32,822 nucleotides of DNA from Bacteroidota bacterium. GTDB taxonomy: Bacteria > Bacteroidota > Bacteroidia > Flavobacteriales_F > PHOS-HE28. The notes under the pieces are model-generated. The model did not search any database. It saw only the letters and a program-made list of their open reading frames with translations, and was not told where the DNA came from. The translations under genes and the position numbers were made by a program. The stretch lies in the NCBI GenBank assembly GCA_018267055.1, contig JAFDZF010000024.1, positions 1 to 32,822 of the forward strand, written 5' to 3'. Within the stretch, counting starts at the first letter, position 1; each line of letters opens with the position of its first letter. Below, piece by piece: positions 14,654 through 20,123 of this stretch.

Positions 14654-15301
14654 GGTTAATGGTTTGTGATGCCAAACTAGGATCACGCCGGACGATGGAG
14701 CACGAAGGCGGATACATGTTGCGAACAGGCGTTCGTGAATTACGCTCCGATCCCCTCGCGATCGATCGATGCGAAGCAGCGCGCATCGTGCCTTTCCGTG
14801 CATCGCTCAATGCTTGTCGCTCGAAGCGGGACGACGCAGGATCGAAGACGAAAGATGCACGACGCACCGATCCACCGATGCCGGCAGGTGGTCCGGGCCG
14901 GTGCGAACGATGACGGAGCCGATGCGATGGACCATAGTCTGTTCTTCGATCGCATCCATCCGCACGGCATGCACTTCATGCATGTGTCGCCTTGCAGCTG
15001 GACGATCGTCCATTCGATCGTTCGGACGATCACAGAAGGATCTCCGGTCGACACGGGAACTCTCTCACGCAGATGGACTGGACCAGGATGACCTATACCG
15101 AACGATCGCGACCCGATCGGCGACCTGCTTTCCCGATCATTGGAACATGCACTTGGCGATGCGTGCGCTCTCCGAACAACCTCTGTTGGAACGGGATCGA
15201 TCGACGAGCATCATGGGGCAGGTGCCCACGCGCTAGTGCTGCATACCCGGAACGGATCATGCGATCCGTGGTGTTCGTTCCCTGACCCGCACGGACGGAA
15301 C
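14654..15301. other. Gene-free, GATC-rich spacer
   Basis: About 650 bases with no credible gene. Several frames are open on both strands, but they overlap each other and have no domain, promoter or start context. The striking feature is a high density of GATC, often as CGATCG or GATCGATC: near 14751, 14759-14770, 14840, 14868, 14957, 15004, 15016, 15029, 15040, 15108-15118, 15136, 15195-15204, 15256 and 15269. I counted about 19 copies of GATC where about 2-3 are expected by chance at this length. I found no tmRNA, 6S, RNase P or tRNA signature. Confidence 0.6.
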
Positions 15302-15333
15302 GACAAAGCCCCCGGATCTCCGGGGGCTTTGTC
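15302..15333. terminator. Perfect 15-bp inverted repeat at island edge
   Basis: The arms 15302-15316 and 15319-15333 are exact complements, separated by two bases, with a C5/G5 core and AAA/TTT shoulders. It looks like a bidirectional terminator, yet no gene is evident on its left. It ends one base before the terminase remnant. Confidence 0.65.
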
Positions 15334-15630
15334 ATGCCTTTCGTAGCGCCCTACCAGAACCTGAAGACACAGGCCTACTATGTGCTGGCTGAGAAGGTCA
15401 GGCAGGGTGTGGCCACGTTCGACATCAGCGACCCCAAGGACCAACAGCTGGCGATAGAGGAGTTCATGGCTCACAAGCAAGTGGATCGGTATCGGGAAAC
15501 AAAGGCTAAACTGACCAAGAAGGACGATATACGTGCAGTCCTTGGGCGCAGCCCGGATAGGTCGGACGCCTTGTCGTTCAGGGCGGTGTTTGAGTACGTG
15601 GGTGGGGACTTTCTGATAGAGTGGATTTGA
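15334..15630 (+). pseudogene. Phage terminase large subunit, C-terminal remnant
   Basis: An open frame of 98 residues that matches only the end of the large terminase subunit of Bacteroidota phages. The segment PYQNLKTQAYYVLAEKV resembles the usual Y-NLKSQCYFKLAE block, and DDIRAVLGRSPDRSDALSFRAVFEYV resembles the conserved end of the nuclease domain (K-LLGRSPD-SDAL--R-YFE). The ATPase domain and most of the nuclease domain are missing: the frame starts directly after a 15-bp inverted repeat, with no upstream continuation in any frame. It is therefore a broken gene, the trace of a prophage. The ATG at its start may be chance. A short translated product cannot be excluded but would have no packaging role. 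Confidence 0.7.
15341..15349 (+). repeat. Candidate att repeat, left copy
   Basis: TCGTAGCGC, identical to 18900-18908 in the same orientation; the right copy covers the last 6 bases of the tRNA-Met gene and 3 flanking bases. Nine bases can match by chance, so this is only a candidate. Confidence 0.3.
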
Positions 15631-15685
15631 TAAACTGAGGGTGCCTACGCTGAACGACAAAAGGTTAAAGGGAACTAGGGCCTTT

Positions 15686-15693
15686 TATCTTCG
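15686..15693 (+). promoter_or_regulatory. -7 promoter box of the OLD-family gene
   Basis: TATCTTCG, one base from TAnnTTTG and the same as the pdxH box. It lies 57 bases before the ATG at 15751. There is no TTG at the -33 distance. Confidence 0.4.
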
Positions 15694-15750
15694 TCAGCCC
15701 GCATCCCTCTAGGGTTGAATCCACCCCACCAGCCACATTCTCCCCCGACT

Positions 15751-17769
15751 ATGCCTCTTCCGCAACCCTACATCGTGCTGCCCAAACCTGACATGCTATC
15801 AGAATTTGTATTGAACGTTGACAAACCCGACCTGCATCGAACATTTGGTCCAATTGATCGTGTCAACATCATAGTCGGACCAAACAATTCAAGAAAGAGC
15901 AGATTCATTAGAGAGCTTATTCGATCGGGATCAATCAACTTATACCACGACATCATTGAACATCAGTTCCAGTCCATCGATGGTAGGTTCGACGACTTGA
16001 GGATAGCGTTTCCGCCTGAACTTGAATTCAGGTTCACGGCCACAAATGGAAATGTGCAATTGAGTCACCCATTCAACAATGAACAGGATAGACCGCTTCT
16101 TGCACTTCACGCTGGCTTGAAGGAGATGCCCACCTTCACCCTCAATCAGCAGGCTATCATTGATGGGATGAATTTTGTTCGGGCATTCATCAATCATACT
16201 ACTCCAAACGAACATCAGAAGCTGTTAGGACCGCTCCAGCGACTTCGGTACTGCCTATGGTTCATCACCCAATATGAACGCTACGGCAACACGCGCATAC
16301 AACATAACGGAATACCAGTTCGGGTGGCAACGAACCTATCGCCAAACGCCCAACAACTCAACAGGTTCATGGCTGAAGCGAATGGCGTCATAAACGCAAT
16401 AGATGAGCTTCTGCGCATACAGATATCAGAGACGACTCCATTCAAGGAGGTCGTTCCTGCAACAAGGGTGATGCATAGGCTCTTTAACGTGGACGATGGG
16501 GCGACAAAGAAGTACATCCGTGAAAAAACACTAGCGGACACATTCATCCACAACTACGGATTCGCCGGAATCACAAACGTTCGATTTCACACAGGTCAGG
16601 ATTTATACAGCTCAATCAAGTCCCTGCGCAATGATGTCAGACCACTTCGAACAAGGTTCGATGATTTTGAGAAGTTCGTAGGCATCGAATTCTTCGGGGG
16701 TAAGAGCATTGATATCGTCGCGAAGGAGAAATCGAAGGACATTCTGGTCTTCATCGATGATAAGGAAGAACGCCTTGAAGACCTAGGCGATGGAATACAG
16801 GCGCTCATCCAAATCACTCTTCCTCTATACCTAGCGGACAATAAGTCTTGGGTGTTCATCGAAGAGCCCGAATTGCACCTCCATCCGGGCCTGCTGACAC
16901 TCTTCATGAAGACGGTTCTCAACAATGAGCAGATAAAAAAGAAGAATCTGATCATCTTCTTGACCACGCATTCCAATCATCTTCTTGATCAAAGCATCAC
17001 ACTGAACAAAGACATTTCCATTTTCACATTCACCCCAACCAAGAAAAAGACCGGCATACGAAATGTAATGAATCGTGATCTTTCTATACTTGACTTACTC
17101 GGGGTTGCAAATAGCTCTGTGTTCCTTTCAAAAACATCAATTTGGGTTGAAGGCATCACTGACAGAAAGATTATTTCAGCATATCTAAAGGCATATCTGA
17201 AAAAACACAATAAACAATATATAGAAGATTATGATTATGGATTCTTTGAATACGCAGGAAGCAACATCGTCCACTACATGTTCGCCGAAAGCCAAGGTCC
17301 AGAAGTTGAAGGCAAAATAAAAGCCTACTTTCTATCTCATCGAATTTGGCTTCTAGCGGATAAGGACTCAGGAAGGACCAAGGCTAACCGCTACAGGCAG
17401 TTGGGCGCAATGACCAACAAAGACTTCTGGTTCACAACTACGCACAGTCTGGAGATTGAGAATACACTATCGCCCGCGCTATTGAAGCATGTCATGATCA
17501 ATGCCTTTAAGATGGACCCAAAGCGCGTGCAGAAGATGCGGTTCACCCATACTGATTACAGGAAGGCAAAGCTTGGCCTCTTCTTGAAACGCAAGGGCCT
17601 TGGCTCTTCGCACTATGATGAGAAGGGCAATTTGACCAGTGCAGCGAAAATTAAAATTGCCCAAGCCGTGGAATCTGCACCATTGGTTTGGAATGATGAC
17701 TGGATGAGCACGCACGCAAAGAAGCTTGCGAAGTCTCTGGCGGAATTCCTCAGTACTCACTTGAAGTAG
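15751..17769 (+). CDS. OLD-family ATP-dependent nuclease (AAA ATPase + TOPRIM)
   Basis: A 672-residue protein with an ABC-type AAA ATPase followed by a TOPRIM nuclease domain, the plan of OLD-family nucleases such as phage P2 Old and Gabija GajA, which act against phages. Walker A is GPNNSRKS (43-50), with Arg where Gly is usual; the signature-like motif is LGDGIQAL (345-352); Walker B is WVFIEEPELHLHP (367-379); the H-loop histidine is His407 in LTTHSNHLL. TOPRIM residues are Glu467 in WVEGITDRK, Asp537 and Asp539 in LLADKDSG, and probably Glu568/Glu570 in SLEIENTL. GC is far lower than in neighbouring genes, indicating transfer. A TTG start at 15715 is possible but adds an unlikely proline-rich leader. 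No UvrD-type partner (GajB) follows, so it is either a stand-alone OLD or works with the downstream genes. Confidence 0.88.
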   Translation: MPLPQPYIVLPKPDMLSEFVLNVDKPDLHRTFGPIDRVNIIVGPNNSRKSRFIRELIRSGSINLYHDIIEHQFQSIDGRFDDLRIAFPPELEFRFTATNGNVQLSHPFNNEQDRPLLALHAGLKEMPTFTLNQQAIIDGMNFVRAFINHTTPNEHQKLLGPLQRLRYCLWFITQYERYGNTRIQHNGIPVRVATNLSPNAQQLNRFMAEANGVINAIDELLRIQISETTPFKEVVPATRVMHRLFNVDDGATKKYIREKTLADTFIHNYGFAGITNVRFHTGQDLYSSIKSLRNDVRPLRTRFDDFEKFVGIEFFGGKSIDIVAKEKSKDILVFIDDKEERLEDLGDGIQALIQITLPLYLADNKSWVFIEEPELHLHPGLLTLFMKTVLNNEQIKKKNLIIFLTTHSNHLLDQSITLNKDISIFTFTPTKKKTGIRNVMNRDLSILDLLGVANSSVFLSKTSIWVEGITDRKIISAYLKAYLKKHNKQYIEDYDYGFFEYAGSNIVHYMFAESQGPEVEGKIKAYFLSHRIWLLADKDSGRTKANRYRQLGAMTNKDFWFTTTHSLEIENTLSPALLKHVMINAFKMDPKRVQKMRFTHTDYRKAKLGLFLKRKGLGSSHYDEKGNLTSAAKIKIAQAVESAPLVWNDDWMSTHAKKLAKSLAEFLSTHLK

Positions 17770-17807
17770 GACTGAACAAACCTCCCCCGCTGGCTACGTA
17801 GCAATGG

Positions 17808-18083
17808 ATGCCAGCGACCATCACCCTTTCCCTTCCTGCTACCATTCAAGACGTCACCCTGGGCCAGTGTTTGGCCTTCCTACGCGTCCTGACCGATTCA
17901 GCCTTAATCTGTCCCGTCTTCACGCCCTTCGGACCATTCCATTCCTCACAGAGGATTGGAATACTCGAAGAGTGGAGCGATGGTCGCTTTTTATTGACGC
18001 TGGGAGGACTTAAAGAGATTCTGTGGCAAGCGGCTTGTAATGGTGGAGGCACCACCAACACGCAAACCACATGGACGATGTAA
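17808..18083 (+). CDS. Small phage-like hypothetical protein
   Basis: A 91-residue frame between the OLD-family gene and the membrane protein gene. Its start, MPATITLSLPATIQDVTLGQCLAFL, resembles the opening of small Bacteroidota phage proteins of unknown role, in which a strand is followed by a D-(I/V)TL-Q pattern. It ends by overlapping the next gene by 13 bases, which would allow coupled translation. A second frame (17804-18013) overlaps it and is less convincing. No membrane segment or catalytic motif is visible. It may be a real gene of the island, a phage remnant, or a chance frame. Confidence 0.4.
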   Translation: MPATITLSLPATIQDVTLGQCLAFLRVLTDSALICPVFTPFGPFHSSQRIGILEEWSDGRFLLTLGGLKEILWQAACNGGGTTNTQTTWTM

Positions 18084-18745
18084 AGGCTGCTATCCTGGAC
18101 AGGCTCAAGAGTCCTTTCTATGGACCGCTTATGATCGCGTTCGCTGTGATCAACTGGCAGGGGATCTATGCCTTGCTCTTCCCCAGCACCGACAATGGCT
18201 TCATTGAACGCCTGAACTGGGTCCATGGCAACCTCTATGACGGCTTCTGGCCTATAGCGTTGAAGGTCTATGTGCTGCCGCTCGCGGTGGCCGTGTTCGC
18301 CATAACGGTCGTACCCTTCATCGTCAACAAGTTCGATGCGATTGTCACGGACGCGGAAGTTCAGCGTCAGAACAAGCGATTGGAAATCTCAAAAAAGCTC
18401 TCAACCGTGCTGCAGGAAGTAACCGCGTTGAAGGAGCAGGTCGTCAACCTGAACAAGCAGGTCAGGGACATCGAATACCGATACAACGTGGTCAAGGGGA
18501 GTGTGGGGCTCTTGGCCGCCACGAACGAACGCTTTTTGAACTATCTCAGGTTCCTTGGTGGTGATGACGTCCAATTGGAGGAACCGACCAAGGAGGAACT
18601 GTACTACCTGAAGACCATTGGCTATATCGCCACCCAAAGGGTCAAGGACAACCAGTTGACCGAATCTGGAAAGGACTTCCTCCGCTCTTACAAAGCGACT
18701 CCTCAGGGAACGACCTTCCGGATGGTGCAGGAGGATTCAGAGTGA
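18071..18745 (+). CDS. Two-helix membrane protein with coiled coil, island gene
   Basis: A 224-residue protein. The N-terminus (LDRLKSPFYGPLMIAFAVINWQGIYALLF) fits a pattern seen in uncharacterised two-helix proteins with an R-x-(S/T)-P-(F/L)-(Y/F)-G start and an NW pair inside the first helix (about 16-37). The second helix is about 61-87. A coiled coil follows (about 96-140: NKRLEISKKLSTVLQEVTALKEQVVNLNKQ and on), then a soluble domain (about 155-224) with TKEELYYLKTIGYI and QLTESGKDFLRSY, which reads like a small winged-helix unit. A cytoplasmic sensor tethered to the inner membrane is a fair inference. It lies downstream of the OLD-family gene on the same strand, inside the low-GC island. 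Function unknown; a defence effector or regulator is possible. Confidence 0.72.
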   Translation: MDDVKAAILDRLKSPFYGPLMIAFAVINWQGIYALLFPSTDNGFIERLNWVHGNLYDGFWPIALKVYVLPLAVAVFAITVVPFIVNKFDAIVTDAEVQRQNKRLEISKKLSTVLQEVTALKEQVVNLNKQVRDIEYRYNVVKGSVGLLAATNERFLNYLRFLGGDDVQLEEPTKEELYYLKTIGYIATQRVKDNQLTESGKDFLRSYKATPQGTTFRMVQEDSE

Positions 18746-18864
18746 GCACCCTCCCCTCCCCGAACGTCCTGAAACGATCTGAACAGTCGCAGGGACGAAA
18801 AGTTGACCGCCTTAGGACTACAAGTCAACGCAGATCTCCACACAAACCCTTCCCTCCTCCCTCT

Positions 18865-18889
18865 GAAACCCACGCCAGTCGTGGGTTTC
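18865..18889 (+). terminator. Hairpin terminator at island end
   Basis: A perfect 10-bp stem (18865-18874 with 18880-18889) with loop CCAGT, followed by TCCTTTC. It lies between the membrane protein gene and the convergent tRNA gene. The rest of the 18746-18902 gap shows a GTTGAC/GTCAAC inverted pair (18802-18807 and 18823-18828) and nothing else I can name. Confidence 0.75.
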
Positions 18890-18899
18890 TCCTTTCACC

Positions 18900-18908
18900 T
18901 CGTAGCGC
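18900..18908 (+). repeat. Candidate att repeat, right copy in tRNA 3' end
   Basis: TCGTAGCGC, same as 15341-15349 and in direct orientation. It spans the last six bases of the tRNA-Met gene. See the island entry. Confidence 0.3.
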
Positions 18909-18976
18909 GAGAGTGACTTGAACACTCGACCTCATGATTATGAATCATGCGCTCTAACCAGCTGAGCTACCGCGCC
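18903..18976 (-). tRNA. tRNA-Met (anticodon CAU)
   Basis: A complete 74-base cloverleaf on the minus strand. The acceptor 5' arm is GGCGCGG, the D arm GCTC-AGCTGGTTA-GAGC, the anticodon stem CATGA/TCATG with loop TTCATAA (anticodon CAT), the T arm GAGTG-TTCAAGT-CACTC, and the 3' acceptor strand TCGCGCT with discriminator A. Pair 1-72 is G-U, which speaks against the initiator type (unpaired C1-A72) and for elongator Met; tRNA-Ile with lysidine is possible but its usual acceptor differs. The stem is also closed by G7-U66, so both end pairs are wobble. CCA is not encoded. The 3' end borders the island. Confidence 0.93.
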
Positions 18977-19049
18977 ATGTCCCGCCTGCGCTGCCGCAAG
19001 CGGGGCGCGAATATAGTACGGCCCTGGTTTCCGCAGCCCCGCGCCGGAC

Positions 19050-19079
19050 TTGCACGGCTGGTGGATCTGCTTACCTTTC
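19050..19079 (+). promoter_or_regulatory. Promoter of the START-like fusion gene
   Basis: TTG at 19050-19052, a 19-base spacer, then TACCTTTC at 19072-19079: both elements and the spacing fit the Bacteroidota consensus with one mismatch in the last base. The ATG follows at 19108. Confidence 0.6.
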
Positions 19080-19107
19080 CCGCTCACCCCTAGAGCGCGT
19101 GGCAGAC

Positions 19108-20022
19108 ATGGCGAAGAAGAAGGCGACCCCCAGCAAGAAGGCAGCGGGCAAGGCGAAAGCCCCCGCCCGCAAACCTGCCCGACCGGCCGGCAAGCCGGCC
19201 CCGAAGAAGAAAGCGGCCCCTGCCAAGAAAGCGAAGCAAGCCCCCGCCGGATCCGCCGCCAAGACCGGTGGAAAAAAGCCCGCCCCCGCGCCCAAGAAAA
19301 AAGCGGCCCCGAAGCCCCCTGCGAAGAAGCCTGCCCGACCGGCAGGCGGGGCCGCCCCGAAGAAAGCCCCCCCGGCGCCCAAGCCTCCGGCCAAGAAGGC
19401 CGCGCCGGCCAAAGCGCCCGTGAAGAAGGCCCCTCCGCCTGCCTCGCCGGAACCGGCCGTGGCGGCGAAAGCCGCGGCACCGGCCAAAGCGCCGGCGCCC
19501 ACCCCCAAGGCCGCCCCGGTCAAGGCCCCGGCCGCCCCGGCACCCGCCAAGCCCGGCCGTGCCCCCAAGCCGAAGGAGCCCATCATGGCCGTGATGACCG
19601 GCCTGGAACCCCTCGGCGGTCCCGCCCGCACCTTGAAGCGGGCCCTGAAGGAGCGCTTCCAGCAGGAGTTCTACCTGCGCGCCACGCCCGGCTCCCTCTA
19701 CGACCTGATCAGCTCCCCCAGCGGGTTCAGCGAATGGTTCTGCGACGACGTGGACGTGAGCGGCGACGAGTTCACCTTCAAGTGGGGCCTGGAAAGCCAG
19801 CACGCGGAATGCCTCAGCCGCAAGTTCGGCGAGATGATCCGCTTCCGCTGGCTGGACGACGACGATCCCGGCGCCTTCTTCGAGCTGCGCATCCGCATCG
19901 ACCCCATGACCAACGAGACCTGCCTGGTGGTGACCGACCACGCCTGGCCGCAGGACCTGGAGGAGGCCAAGGCGCTGTGGGAGTCGCAGATCCACACGCT
20001 GGCCCGGGTGTTGGGGGCCTGA
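19108..20022 (+). CDS. START-like domain protein fused to histone-H1-like region
   Basis: A 304-residue protein in two parts. Residues 1 to about 155 are almost only Lys, Ala and Pro (MAKKKATPSKKAAGKAK and so on), like eukaryotic-type H1 tails, with ARPAG twice. Residues from about 170 to 304 form a START-like (SRPBCC, AHSA1-related) domain known from Flavobacteria: FQQEFYLRATPGSLYDLIS, SGFSEWFCDDV, EFTFKWGLESQHAECLSRKFGEMIRFRWLDDDD, FFELRIRIDPMTNETCLVVTDHAW, ALWESQIHTLARVLGA. The flavobacterial relatives I know are about 130 residues without such a tail. ATG 19108 gives the same MAKKK start as the 36-residue protein; a GTG three codons earlier is possible, and an internal ATG at 19585 would give the START domain alone. 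A good promoter lies upstream of the long form, which supports the fusion. Confidence 0.85.
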   Translation: MAKKKATPSKKAAGKAKAPARKPARPAGKPAPKKKAAPAKKAKQAPAGSAAKTGGKKPAPAPKKKAAPKPPAKKPARPAGGAAPKKAPPAPKPPAKKAAPAKAPVKKAPPPASPEPAVAAKAAAPAKAPAPTPKAAPVKAPAAPAPAKPGRAPKPKEPIMAVMTGLEPLGGPARTLKRALKERFQQEFYLRATPGSLYDLISSPSGFSEWFCDDVDVSGDEFTFKWGLESQHAECLSRKFGEMIRFRWLDDDDPGAFFELRIRIDPMTNETCLVVTDHAWPQDLEEAKALWESQIHTLARVLGA

Positions 20023-20031
20023 TCGGCTCCA

Positions 20032-20093
20032 AGCCGCAAGCCTCAAGCCCCTTGCTCGGCCGGAACTGAGCCGGGGGCTTGAGGCTTGCGGCT
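20032..20093. repeat. Long perfect inverted repeat (20-bp arms)
   Basis: Arms 20032-20051 and 20074-20093 are exact complements (AGCCGCAAGCCTCAAGCCCC on the left), around a 22-base centre that can pair further. It starts 9 bases after the START-like gene stop. It may act as a terminator or be a dispersed intergenic palindrome. Its right arm contains the TTG of the next promoter. Confidence 0.85.
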
Positions 20094-20115
20094 GAACGCC
20101 AGCGGCTGATCTTTG
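20086..20115 (+). promoter_or_regulatory. Candidate promoter of the LptF/LptG gene
   Basis: TTG at 20086-20088, a 19-base spacer, then GATCTTTG at 20108-20115, one base from TAnnTTTG at its first position plus a matching A. Transcription would start within a few bases of the ATG at 20124. The -33 element lies in the inverted repeat. Confidence 0.4.
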
Positions 20116-20123
20116 TACTTCGC

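Larger units (their letters stand above)
15334..18908. mobile_element. Putative integrated island (prophage-derived) at tRNA-Met
   Basis: A 3.6-kb block with lower GC than its surroundings (for example 16 of 60 bases in 17161-17220, against 43 of 60 in 24781-24840). It begins at a phage terminase remnant, holds an OLD-family nuclease gene and two further non-core genes, and ends at the 3' end of a tRNA-Met gene, a classic integration site. A 9-bp direct repeat lies at both ends. No integrase or transposase gene remains, so the block is not mobile by itself. Island status is inferred from composition, content and the tRNA. Confidence 0.6.

Noticed and set aside
14735-15285. Several overlapping open frames in the GATC-rich spacer
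   Set aside because: Frames are open on both strands at once, repeat Asp/Arg/Ser from GATCG units and have no promoter, start context or similarity.
14654-15333. Possible structured RNA (tmRNA, 6S RNA, RNase P RNA) before the 15-bp hairpin
   Set aside because: None of the conserved sequence marks of these RNAs is present; only the hairpin remains as a hint.
15751-17769. Gabija system (GajA/GajB)
   Set aside because: The ATPase-TOPRIM layout fits GajA, but there is no UvrD-type helicase gene next to it, so the call was kept at OLD family.
19071-20046. Gly/Ala/Arg-rich minus-strand frames opposite the START-like fusion gene
   Set aside because: They mirror the Lys/Ala/Pro codons of the plus strand; the plus strand holds a recognisable domain and a promoter.
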